The position numbers and the translations under genes are program-made. The notes below the pieces were generated by a model. That model ran no database searches. It was given only the letters and a program-made list of their open reading frames with translations, and was not told the DNA's origin. Source: Shewanella atlantica (GTDB taxonomy: Bacteria; Pseudomonadota; Gammaproteobacteria; Enterobacterales; Shewanellaceae). From it: a stretch of 64,000 nt of DNA. The stretch covers positions 62,001-126,000 of the forward strand of contig NZ_RXNV01000005.1 of assembly GCF_003966265.1 (NCBI RefSeq). The letters run 5' to 3'. This document shows positions 27,724 to 37,700 of this stretch, piece by piece (within the stretch, counting starts at the first letter, position 1; every line of letters begins with the position of its first letter).

Positions 27724-30312
27724 GTGACAGCGCAGGGACTCAGCAGTGAACAGGCACAAGCTCTATTGACAGAGTATGGCGAAAATTGTCTGCCAAAACC
27801 GTCAAGAAACAGCTTTATCCGACTCTTTATCATCCAGTTTCGTAGCGCGTTTATCTATGTCCTGCTGGTGGCTGTTGTCGTGTGCCTGATACTCGGCCAG
27901 CTTATCAATGCCTTTTTTATCTCTGTAGTGCTATTGCTCAACGCCCTTATTGGCACGATTCAGGAGTACTCTGCCCAACAAGCTGCCGATGCCCTCGCCA
28001 ATATGGTGCCCCAACAGAGCCGGGTTATTCGCGATGGCCATCCGGTTATCGTCGATAGTCGCACTCTGGTGCCGGGCGATTGGGTTATGCTCAGTAGTGG
28101 AGACCGGATAGGGGCCGACATTGATCTGAGACAATCCAGCCAATTTCAAGTCGATGAATCAGCCCTCACGGGTGAGTCCATTTCAGTCAGTAATAAAGAG
28201 CAAGCCTTTGCCGGTACTCTGGTAACCCACGGTCGTGCAGAGGGTGAAGTGATCGCTACCGGAATCAATACTCAGATTGGACAGATAGCCAAATTAGTCC
28301 ATCAGGGAGTAGATACTAAACCTCCGTTAATGCAGAGAATCGATCAGTTTACCCTGCGTATCGCCATTGCCATAGTGATCATCATAGCGCTGATATTCAG
28401 CCTGACACTCTTACGGGGCGCCGATCTGTCCGATGTGTTCTTGCTAGGGGTCGCATTAGCCGTCTCAGCCATTCCCGAAGGTTTACCTGCGGCGATTACC
28501 GTTGCACTAGCCATTGGCATGAAACGAATGGCCAAGGCCAACGTGATAGTACGAAAGCTGGTTGCCGTTGAATCTCTGGGGTCCTGCACATTTATCGCAT
28601 CAGATAAAACCGGCACCTTGACGGTCAATGAGATGACCATAGGTCAGATCTGGCTTGCCAACGAACATAAATACCATGTGGCAGGAGAAGGCTTAGCCCA
28701 AAATGGCCTAGTGCATCGTCACGGACATGGAGTCCCTGTCACAATTGAGGAGGAGTTAGGGCTGAAGCAATTAGCCCTGGTAGGGCTGCTTGCCAATGAG
28801 GCACATCTGGCTTACGAAAATGATCAGGTTCACGCAGATGGAGATGGCGTAGATCTGGCCTTCCTGGTACTGGGCCACAAGCTCAAGCTAACAGCCGAAG
28901 TTGAAAATCATACACAGCTAGCCCTCTTTCCCTATGAATCTGAAAAAGGGTTTAGTGCCAGTGTCAACGACAGCCAACAAGGGCCATTCATTGCCGTCAA
29001 GGGGGCGGTTGAGAAGGTCATGACCATGTGTCACCTGACCGAAGAGATGGAGCAGAAGATCCTGGACCAGACTAACTGGATGGCCAGACATGGATACCGG
29101 GTACTCGCATTGGCTCAAGGGAGGGGGACCGCAGAAAGTGACGAGTTCTCCAAGCTCGAATTTCTAGGTCTGGTTGCCATGAGCGACCCTCTCAGACACG
29201 ACGCCATAGAAGCCGTTGCATCGTGTCGGCAAGCACAAATTAAGGTCGCGATGATAACCGGCGATCACCCGGTCACAGCGCTGACTCTGTCACAACAACT
29301 TCAAATAGTCAGTGAACATGATAAGGCAGTAACGGGCAATGAACTCAGCCAGGCTATGGCCCTCAATGAAAGTGAATTCGATAGACTCGTGGCGAGTCAC
29401 AGAGTGTTTGCCAGGGTCAAACCAGAACAGAAGATGGAGATCACTCAGTCACTTATCAGGCAAGGTGAATTTGTTGCCATGACCGGAGACGGAGTCAATG
29501 ATGCCCCGGCATTGAAACATGCCCATGTCGGTATTTCGATGGGATTGAGGGGAACCGACGTGGCGAGAGAGAGTGCCTCACTCGTGCTCACCGATGATAA
29601 CTTCAGTTCCATCGTTAAGGGAGTCATCGAAGGACGGGTGGTATACAACAACATCCGTAAGGTTATTTTCCTGCTGGTCAGTACCGGCGCTGCTGAGATC
29701 TTCCTCTTCATACTGAGCGTGCTATTTGCCCTGCCCATCCCCCTGTTTCCACTGCAAATCCTCTGGCTTAACCTAGTGACTAACGGGGTTCAGGATGTGG
29801 CGTTGGCCTTCGAGCCCGCCGAGGGAAATGAGTCTTCTCAGCCACCAAGGGCCCCCAAAGAGCCGATCTTCGATAGACTCATGCTGGAAAGGGTCTGCAT
29901 CAGCGCACTGGTCATGGGATTGGTCGCCTTCGGCCTGTTTGCAATGTCACTGGAGGTGGGGATGAGTGAGGAGGCAGCACGCAACCTCACCTTAATGCTG
30001 ATGGTGTTATTTGAAAATGTACATGCCCTCAACAGCCGCTCTGAACACAGGTCGCTACTGGTCGTCCCCTTCTTCAGCAACCCAATATTACTGGTTGGTA
30101 TTTTAATCGCTCAGGGGATCCATATCGGTGCCATGTATATGCCCGGGCTAAGCGATGCGTTGCAACTCAGTCCCATCAGCTTTTCCCATTGGTTGATTTT
30201 ATTGGCCACCGCCTCTGTACTCTTCATCGTAGATGAGGTGCACAAGAAGCGCTGGCGAATGAGAACTAATCTAAACTTAGGGGAGCCAATAACTGATCGT
30301 CGGCCGGAATAA
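27724..30312 (+). CDS. Cation-transporting P-type ATPase (P2/PacL-like)
   Basis: An 862-aa ATP-driven cation pump with the full set of catalytic motifs: actuator TGES near 148, phosphorylation site SDKTGTL near 293, nucleotide-binding domain with KGAVEK, and hinge GDGVND near 588. About ten transmembrane helices are present. There is no N-terminal heavy-metal-binding domain and no CPC motif, so Ca2+, Mn2+, Na+/K+ or Mg2+ is likelier than Cu/Zn. It starts with GTG after GGGAGAGG. Its 3' end overlaps the convergent universal-stress gene by 47 bp. With the stress protein and an antiporter it forms an ion-homeostasis group. Confidence 0.92.
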   Translation: MTAQGLSSEQAQALLTEYGENCLPKPSRNSFIRLFIIQFRSAFIYVLLVAVVVCLILGQLINAFFISVVLLLNALIGTIQEYSAQQAADALANMVPQQSRVIRDGHPVIVDSRTLVPGDWVMLSSGDRIGADIDLRQSSQFQVDESALTGESISVSNKEQAFAGTLVTHGRAEGEVIATGINTQIGQIAKLVHQGVDTKPPLMQRIDQFTLRIAIAIVIIIALIFSLTLLRGADLSDVFLLGVALAVSAIPEGLPAAITVALAIGMKRMAKANVIVRKLVAVESLGSCTFIASDKTGTLTVNEMTIGQIWLANEHKYHVAGEGLAQNGLVHRHGHGVPVTIEEELGLKQLALVGLLANEAHLAYENDQVHADGDGVDLAFLVLGHKLKLTAEVENHTQLALFPYESEKGFSASVNDSQQGPFIAVKGAVEKVMTMCHLTEEMEQKILDQTNWMARHGYRVLALAQGRGTAESDEFSKLEFLGLVAMSDPLRHDAIEAVASCRQAQIKVAMITGDHPVTALTLSQQLQIVSEHDKAVTGNELSQAMALNESEFDRLVASHRVFARVKPEQKMEITQSLIRQGEFVAMTGDGVNDAPALKHAHVGISMGLRGTDVARESASLVLTDDNFSSIVKGVIEGRVVYNNIRKVIFLLVSTGAAEIFLFILSVLFALPIPLFPLQILWLNLVTNGVQDVALAFEPAEGNESSQPPRAPKEPIFDRLMLERVCISALVMGLVAFGLFAMSLEVGMSEEAARNLTLMLMVLFENVHALNSRSEHRSLLVVPFFSNPILLVGILIAQGIHIGAMYMPGLSDALQLSPISFSHWLILLATASVLFIVDEVHKKRWRMRTNLNLGEPITDRRPE

Positions 30313-31150
30313 TCAAGACATTGCTCCGGGTTCGACAGAGTATAGACTCGGCCATATTACCGATAACATAGCCTAAAATGCCCTGACGCTGGCGTGCCCC
30401 AAGGACCAGATAACGAGCTTTCAGACGACAGGAGAGCTCATAAAGACAGATATCGGGGTCGCCGGCGATGATATGGATACAGTCCGGATCCATATTCAAT
30501 TTGGACAACTGTTTCTGATGTTCCTGATAGGCGTCTTTAACTATTGTGCTGGTATTGATCAGGTCCATATCACGCAGCACTCTGGGAACTCTGATCACAA
30601 AAGCGAGGTGCAGTTTACTGCCTGTCGCTTTTGCCAGTGCCTTGCCATGACTGATAACGGCCTGATTGAGCTGCTGCTTAAGGACATTATCACTACCGAG
30701 ATCGACGGCCATCAATACGGCATTTCCTCGATGAAGAGGGTTATCAGTCAGCAGCATGAGTGGAATTTTTACATGGCGGATCAAATTCCAATCGACAGGA
30801 AGATAGTGATCCGCATGGTGTACCGCTTTAACCATGAGATCGAAGCCATGACGAATAGAGTGATGACAGGCATGTTCATGCAGATCTTTACTCCATACTG
30901 TGTGTACGGGCACATCGGCTGCCTTGAGCTCCTTCAACTCTTCCTCAATTTTAGCCGCGCGGTCTTTCATTATTTTCTGCTGGGCTGCTGCACCGAGGCG
31001 TGGGTTATAATATTCCGCACCACTGAAATATTCGAAGCTGTATGCGAAAACTTCGGCGCACTTATCCATTGCCTTGGCCAGGTCGACACCCACTGCAACT
31101 GCATCCGTATGCGCTTCCTCTCTTTGCGAAATAATAAACACCTTATCCAT
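30266..31150 (-). CDS. Tandem-domain universal stress protein (UspE-like)
   Basis: A 294-aa cytoplasmic protein with two UspA domains (about 1-140 and 145-290). The second keeps the ATP-binding loop type GARQRQGILGYVIGNMAESIL (compare G-2x-G-9x-G-S/T). The first domain is more diverged (LLTDNPL in its place). Such proteins respond to starvation or energy stress; direct targets are unknown. GGAG lies upstream of the start. The convergent end overlap with the P-type ATPase gene leaves no room for a terminator between them. Confidence 0.88.
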   Translation of the reverse strand: MDKVFIISQREEAHTDAVAVGVDLAKAMDKCAEVFAYSFEYFSGAEYYNPRLGAAAQQKIMKDRAAKIEEELKELKAADVPVHTVWSKDLHEHACHHSIRHGFDLMVKAVHHADHYLPVDWNLIRHVKIPLMLLTDNPLHRGNAVLMAVDLGSDNVLKQQLNQAVISHGKALAKATGSKLHLAFVIRVPRVLRDMDLINTSTIVKDAYQEHQKQLSKLNMDPDCIHIIAGDPDICLYELSCRLKARYLVLGARQRQGILGYVIGNMAESILCRTRSNVLIIPADDQLLAPLSLD

Positions 31151-31272
31151 TGCTATCTCCAGCCATTATTACCTAGTTTTAGCTTAGACAAGCAAGTGCA
31201 TTTACGCCTTAGAATGGTCGTAAAAAATGATCGAGATCAAACGGGTTGGCCATTGAAAATGAGGAGAAAACA

Positions 31273-32478
31273 TTGCCAATAGATAGCTTTGTCATCTCAA
31301 TATTTATCATGCTCACTTTAGGGCGTTTGCTAAGTGAACTCTGCTGCCGTGTGGGAGTCCCTGGAGTGGTTGGCGAGATGTTGGCGGGGCTCATTATCGG
31401 CCCCTCGATTCTGGGATGGGTTCATCCCCACAACACCCTCTCTGTGTTGGCGGAGCTTGGAGTTATTCTGCTGCTGTTCGATATTGGCTGTGAAACCTCA
31501 GTAAAGCGCCTCTACCACGCCAGTGGCAGGTCTATCTGGGTTGCACTGGGTGGAATAATATTCCCCGTAGTCGTAGGAGGCGCTTCGGCCGCCTACTGGC
31601 TTAACTTACCTCCATTTACGGCCCTTTTCTTTGGCTGCGCCTTAACGGCAACCAGTATCGGCATCTCGATAAGGGTGATGACTCAGGCTAATCAAGGTCA
31701 AACACTTGCCGGCCAGGTTATTCTCGGTGCCGCGGTGGTCGATGATATTGTTGGTGTGGTATTGCTGAGCATACTATTAAACTTTAACGCTTCAGGAACC
31801 CTGAGCCTGGTATCAGTGTTGATACTGGTCTTGAAAGTCGTTGGCTTTATGTTTCTGGCACCTCCTATGGCCAGAGCCCTTATCTACCTATTCAGAAGCT
31901 GGTATCCTCACACTAAGGGGAGCGGCTTTGAGGTTTTTGTGGTGATAACCTTAATCTGCCTGTTTGCCTGGCTGGCACACTGGTTTGGTGCGCCGGCATT
32001 GCTCGGAGGCTTCGCTGCCGGAATGGCACTATCCCGCCAGTTTGTCTCCCCGACAAACCGATATTTGCCTAACCCCTTTCCCTTTACCCACAAGTTAGAA
32101 GTATCGGCCAAACCGCTCGTGGAGCTCTTCTCCCCCATATTTTTTGTTTACGTGGGGATCAGTGTCGACCTTAGCCAGTTGGATCTGACCCTATCGGGCC
32201 TGCTAGTGCTTCTTTGGCTGGCACTTATTGCCATCGTCACTAAGCTGGCCTCGGGGATGGCCGCAAAGGGTCCCTTACGGAGAAAAGTTATCATAGGCAG
32301 TGCGATGATCCCACGGGGAGAGGTCGGATTAGTATTTGCCGAAATGGGACTACAGTTGAACATCATTCAACCTAAGCTATTTACTGAGATGGTATTGATT
32401 ATCGCCATAACGAGCATAGTCGGACCCTTGCTCCTTAAATGGTCACTCAAGGGGCAGACGGTATTACGTAAAAGGTGA
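31273..32478 (+). CDS. Cation:proton antiporter (CPA2 family)
   Basis: A 401-aa membrane transporter with about twelve hydrophobic segments: GVVGEMLAGLIIGPSILG near residue 35, VVDDIVGVVLLSILL near 155 and ALLGGFAAGMALSR near 242. No cytosolic TrkA-type domains are present. I choose a TTG start, because GAGGAG lies 6 nt before it, whereas the in-frame TTG nine codons upstream has no such site. It is transcribed away from the universal-stress gene and shares its promoter region. Confidence 0.88.
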   Translation: MPIDSFVISIFIMLTLGRLLSELCCRVGVPGVVGEMLAGLIIGPSILGWVHPHNTLSVLAELGVILLLFDIGCETSVKRLYHASGRSIWVALGGIIFPVVVGGASAAYWLNLPPFTALFFGCALTATSIGISIRVMTQANQGQTLAGQVILGAAVVDDIVGVVLLSILLNFNASGTLSLVSVLILVLKVVGFMFLAPPMARALIYLFRSWYPHTKGSGFEVFVVITLICLFAWLAHWFGAPALLGGFAAGMALSRQFVSPTNRYLPNPFPFTHKLEVSAKPLVELFSPIFFVYVGISVDLSQLDLTLSGLLVLLWLALIAIVTKLASGMAAKGPLRRKVIIGSAMIPRGEVGLVFAEMGLQLNIIQPKLFTEMVLIIAITSIVGPLLLKWSLKGQTVLRKR

Positions 32479-32718
32479 TTGAGTTAATGAGGTCTCAGCC
32501 CTATCAAAGCAATATATGTTTTATTAAAAAACTCAAGAAGCTATCACCGTTTTAATTTATGATGGGTTGGCACACAATCACGCCATATAGCGCCTCAGCT
32601 ATAAGAGGTGTTTGTTTATACGGCTGAAGTTGTTTAACGTTTTTATTCAACCTGAGTTCAGCGACTGAGCATAGAAAAAAGTATAGGCCGCTGATTTCAG
32701 GCTCAAAGAGAGTGACCG

Positions 32719-32979
32719 ATGAAACATCAAAAACATGAAGCACAGTTATTAAAGCTAGCAATGGAGATCGGCGTTGGTTACGCAAAGAAGCGTGGCTTTG
32801 CCGATTTTGATAAAGGGATATCACCCAAAGATAAAGTCGAGTGCATCTACCGTTTACTGGTTACCGATAAATTAATCCAACCTTTGGCAAAAGATAAGGA
32901 AGATGGGCCTAATATGAAGCACAAACTCATACTGTGGATTAGCCGCCAGCTTCCTGAAGACCATGAACTACTAAACTAA
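32719..32979 (+). CDS. DUF5062 family small protein
   Basis: An 86-aa, highly charged, helical cytoplasmic protein without a signal or membrane segment (KKRGFADFDKGISPKDKVEC in the middle). I recognise it as the DUF5062 type found in Vibrio and Shewanella; no function is known. GAGAG lies before the ATG. A convergent terminator follows. Confidence 0.72.
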   Translation: MKHQKHEAQLLKLAMEIGVGYAKKRGFADFDKGISPKDKVECIYRLLVTDKLIQPLAKDKEDGPNMKHKLILWISRQLPEDHELLN

Positions 32980-33024
32980 TACTAATAGGTATAAATAAAA
33001 GTTTAATTACAGCCTCTTAATAAA

Positions 33025-33060
33025 AGCAGCTAAGCCTCCACTTGAGGATTAGCTGCTAAA
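33025..33060. terminator. Bidirectional terminator
   Basis: Outer stem AGCAGCTAA / TTAGCTGCT with inner pairing CCTC / GAGG, flanked by A-rich sequence on both sides. It lies between the convergent DUF5062 and rimK genes. Confidence 0.75.
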
Positions 33061-33100
33061 ATAAGGTTCACCAATTACAACCGGAATCAGATGACTTAAG

Positions 33101-34471
33101 TTACTTTTTCCAGCCTAGCTTCTTCTCGATAGAATCGATCATGGCTGCGGCGACATCGATTCCCGTTGCAGCTTCAATTCCTTCCAATCCCGGCGACGAG
33201 TTTATCTCTAATAGTAAGGGTCCCTTACCGGAACGAATAATATCGACACCCGCAACCTGCAGCCCCATGGTTTTAGCCGCCTTAATGGCCAACTTTTTCT
33301 CTTCCGGGGTTACCTGCACAATAGAAGCCGTTCCCCCCTGATGAATATTAGCTCTGAACTCACCCGGAGCAGCCGTACGCTCTATCGAAGCAACAATCTT
33401 ACCGTCAATAACAAAACAGCGTAGGTCTTTGCCTTGCGCTTCCTTGATAAACTCCTGCACTAATAAGTTCGCTTTTAGCGACTTAAATGCATTGATCACA
33501 CTCTCGGCGGCCTTTCTGGTTTCAGCCAGTACAACCCCCTTTCCCTGTGTCCCTTCAAGCAACTTAACAATCAGAGGCGCACCACCAACCATATCGATAA
33601 GATCGGTTGTATCGGCCGGTGAATTAGCAAAACCGCTCGTCGGAATATCCAGGTTATTCTTCTGCAATAACTGTAGAGAAAACAGCTTATCCCGGGATTG
33701 AGTGATCGCTTCCGAGTTATTGAGCGCCATCACCCCCAGGCTTTCAAAGTGGCGAGTCAGAGCGCAACCATAAAAGGTCATACTGGGACGAATTCTGGGG
33801 ATCACGGCATCGAGATCATTCAAAATACGTCCACCACGGTAATGCACCTCAGGTTCAGACGCATCCAGCTTCATATAGCACTGTTTCACATTGAGAAAAT
33901 ACATCTCATGACCGCGCTGCTGACCCGCTTCCATAATGCGTTTATTACTATATAAGTCCGGGTTACTTGCCAGCAAACCTATCTTCAAGCCGCTACTCGG
34001 AACAACAAGCTTACCGTAGACTTGGTCCACCTCTTCAGCTGACATCTCACCTAAACAGCAAGTGGCAGAAGGATCCACTAAGATCTTTTGCCCCATAGCT
34101 TCACGGCCCAGCAGCATGCGATAACCCATGTTGGCGCGATTTGTCAGTGTCAGCTCAATCTCCCAGGATTGCTCCCCCAAATGGAGCACCTCACTCACAA
34201 CAAAGCGCTTCTCGGTTTCGCCGTTAGAACTCTTGATCACTCGTCTGTCGATAAGCTTAGATTCACACTGCAGAGCCACTTTTCGGCTGCCTTGCAGCGG
34301 ATGGACTTCATAGCTGACCCAAGTACCATCTTCACGTTTAAACGTAGAGATATTGATTGCGTGAAGCGATGATGTCTTGGCTCCTGAATCGACACGAGCC
34401 TTGACAGCCTTGATGCCTAAACCAGGTAAAACGCACCACTCTTCACTACCGACAATAATTTTGTTGCTCAT
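33101..34471 (-). CDS. rimK: RimK-type ATP-grasp ligase fused to an N-terminal RimB-like retropepsin domain
   Basis: A 456-aa two-domain protein. Residues 1-150 are a PF05618-type (RimB/'ATP-dependent zinc protease') domain with the aspartic-protease-like motif [11 protein letters not shown] (28-38). Residues about 165-456 are a complete RimK ATP-grasp ligase ([39 protein letters not shown]). RimK adds glutamate residues to the C-terminus of ribosomal protein S6; RimB is the factor that trims or modulates this. Having both in one chain joins writer and possible eraser. No rimA/rimB gene is nearby. The gene stands alone between terminators. Confidence 0.9.
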   Translation of the reverse strand: MSNKIIVGSEEWCVLPGLGIKAVKARVDSGAKTSSLHAINISTFKREDGTWVSYEVHPLQGSRKVALQCESKLIDRRVIKSSNGETEKRFVVSEVLHLGEQSWEIELTLTNRANMGYRMLLGREAMGQKILVDPSATCCLGEMSAEEVDQVYGKLVVPSSGLKIGLLASNPDLYSNKRIMEAGQQRGHEMYFLNVKQCYMKLDASEPEVHYRGGRILNDLDAVIPRIRPSMTFYGCALTRHFESLGVMALNNSEAITQSRDKLFSLQLLQKNNLDIPTSGFANSPADTTDLIDMVGGAPLIVKLLEGTQGKGVVLAETRKAAESVINAFKSLKANLLVQEFIKEAQGKDLRCFVIDGKIVASIERTAAPGEFRANIHQGGTASIVQVTPEEKKLAIKAAKTMGLQVAGVDIIRSGKGPLLLEINSSPGLEGIEAATGIDVAAAMIDSIEKKLGWKK

Positions 34472-34655
34472 TTTTTTGCTACATAAATAGGTTAATTAAA
34501 GCGCAAAAATACACCTCTTTTTTTACTTAGCAAAGATATAAAAACTAATATAACTATATTATTTAAAATCAAAAGGTTAAATAGGAATAAACAAAAACAA
34601 TAGAAAGGATGCATTACTTTTTGTATTGCATAGGTTTCACAGTAGGAGTCGTATA

Positions 34656-34690
34656 AAAAAATACCCGTCACAAGTGACGGGTATTTTTAC
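34656..34690. terminator. Terminator of the acetyl-CoA carboxylase gene
   Basis: Near-perfect stem AATACCCGTCAC / GTGACGGGTATT with a 2-nt loop (AA), flanked by A and T runs. Confidence 0.9.
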
Positions 34691-34755
34691 AATCAAGCCA
34701 AAGCGAGTTAATAGTTAAGTAACAACCTATTTTACTCATTCTTCATTTCGGCGTA

Positions 34756-37700
34756 TCACTCAACTGGTGAAACAACAAACAGTAAGTCACCTTGAGAGAC
34801 CTGCTGGCCATTGCTGTTTAGCACTCGCTCGATACGATACTTCTTATCTTCAGGATACAAGATTGCATCTTGACGGTTATACCCGGCTAAAGTTAGCTGA
34901 GAGAACATCTTCATAGCCTCTGTAAGCGCTAAAGTCTGATCTGCAGTAACTATGTCGCCTTCTTTAACAAAGTCGGCTTCACCAGGCGCTGGAGATGTAT
35001 AGAAGATACCCGCTCCCTGTGCCATCACCTTAAGCTCGTTACTCTCGCCAACGCGCAGTGACGCAGTATCGACACCGACAGTTTCCGCAGCGGCTTCCAT
35101 CTCGGCGATAAGCTCTGGTACATCAAGCTCTGCCATGAAGCGCGGTAGATAGTTAGTATCATAAACCCCTTCGTTGAAGGTACCGTCTTTCAGGATACGA
35201 GTCAGCAGTGGAATGTTGGTCGCAATACCTTTAATAACGACACTATCGGCAAGGTAATCATGTAGCTTGTTGATCACATCTTCACGGCTTTCACCACGAC
35301 AGATAATCTGAGCAATCAGGCTGTCATAGTATGGCGATACCTCTTTACCTTCACCGGCAATAGAGATGATCTCGATATCATCACGTTCCGGCATCTTATA
35401 CTCAGTGATCACGCCAGGATGTGGTAATAGTTGTAGAACGCCATTGCTATCTAATGCGGCTTTCTCGGCAGTAACACGCACTTCGATGGCATAACCGATT
35501 GACTGAGGCTCAAGCTTTTCAATTGAGCGACCCGCTGCGATATCAAAACCGGCACTCACAATATCGATACCCGATGTGGCTTCCGTTACCGGATGCTCTA
35601 CCTGAAGACGTGTGTTCATCTCCATAAAGTAGACTTCATTAGCATCTAAGTTATAGATGAACTCAACCGTACCTGCACCCATATAATCGGTCGCATCACC
35701 AAGAGCACGAGTATACTCAAGTACCTTCTCTTGAAGTTCGGCCGGTAACATGGTCGAACCGGACTCTTCGACAACCTTCTGGTTGTTACGCTGCACCGAA
35801 CAATCACGAAGACCCAGTACCTTAGTGTGGCCGAACTTATCACGCAGTAACTGCACTTCGATGTGACGCAGTGAAGTGACATATTTCTCGAGATAGAGAT
35901 CACCATTACCAAATGCGGCAGCCGCTTCGGTAGACGTTTGCTGGAACAAGCTGATCATATCGGCAGAACGTTCAACGACCTGAATTCCCTTACCGCCACC
36001 ACCTTGCACCGCTTTAAGCAGTACAGGGTAACCAATTTCGTTGGCAACGTTCACCGCTTGCTCAGCGTTGGTTAAGATACCGTGGCTGCCGGGAACGACA
36101 GGTACATTCTGCGCCTGAGAAGTCTTAATCGCGTTAGACTTATTACCCATAGTTGTCATGCTGTGTACGCTTGGTCCAACGAAGTTAACCCCGTTGTTGA
36201 CACAAAGTGCAGCAAACTGCGGGCTTTCAGATAGGAAACCAATACCCGGGTGAAGTGCATCGACGTTTTCATACTCGGCAACTTTCAATACCGAGTAGGC
36301 ATTGAGGTAACTTTCATCAGAAGTATTACCACCGATACAAACTAGTTTATCGTTGCCTTTCAACATGTCCGCGGGCACAGAGGTCATATCCGGGTCGGAT
36401 GCAACCAATACCACATCAATATCATTGTCATGGGCCTTGCGGATCAATTTAACCGCAGTACAACCACGAGCATGAACCAAGACCTTATTGATCGGTTTCA
36501 TCAACTCACGAGGATCGTCCTGAACGATCTCTTCGTCCGCGACCATCATCTCAGGTACTAAGGTAGACAGTGCATTGGCAATAACTTCCTCAATCTCGGC
36601 CGTTGGCTTAGGCATAAGTGGATCGATACTGCCTAACTGATCGTCGATGGTGTTACTGAATGGGTTCGTTACCAGTGCATTCATCGCACCCGGTACTTTC
36701 GACAGGTAGTTAGACAGCGTCGCCGTCGATGGCAAATATGCAGGCACAACCATTTGACCGGCAAACGGCATATTTGTACCCGACAGGTAGTAAGTCTGAA
36801 CCAGAGGGTGAGTCACGAAACTAGCCTGAGCACCACCGGTACAGTCACCATAACCAAACATCAATACAGGTAGCTCATTATCACGGATGAAACGTGTTAT
36901 ACGGTCGTTCACTACCGCCATTGAGAATAATGCTGCAGCACCTTCTTTTGTCTGCATACCACCTGAACTGATGAAACAGATAACAGGAAGTTTACGCTTA
37001 GCACACTCGATTAATAGCGCGCTGAACTTCTCTGCACTCGCCATATCGAAGGCACCGGCCTGGAATGCGGTATTAGAAACGGCGACACCGACTCGCATCT
37101 GCTGACCAGCATGCTCGAAATCCGCCATACCAGTGATCAAGCCACAAGGACGGATGCCTTTATCCAGTGCATCTTCGATAGACAGACGGAAACCAGGGAA
37201 GTTAAGCAAGTTGGCAGACATCTTATCGCCGTTCACTTCCTCGAAGTCGGTAAAGAACTTCTCGGTAATATTTTCCCACGTCATCTTACCTGCACGCTTC
37301 TCATCACGAAGCACTTTCTGGATTAAGAGGTCCTGATAACCCATGGTGAGACGGTTCCAGAAGTCTTTGCGACGACCGATGCGTACAGGGTTGATAGAAC
37401 CCGTATATTCACTGCTCTCTTCTTCACTATCGAAATACTCAGGTAGCAGACGCTCGAAGAAGTAAGTCAGGATAACGAAAAGACTGTCATTCAACTGAGG
37501 GAAACCGACACTCTTCCACTGCTCAGTTTTAGTCAGAAGTTCGGCGCGGTTTGACTGAGACATAAAGAACTTCAGCCACTTATAGAACTTGCTCTTATCA
37601 TTCGCGGTATCTTGGGTCGAAATGGCGCGGTCGATAGAGTCATGCAACAGATTATCAACCGATGCACGAGACAGACTCTTAGACATCATGGCTTCTTTAG

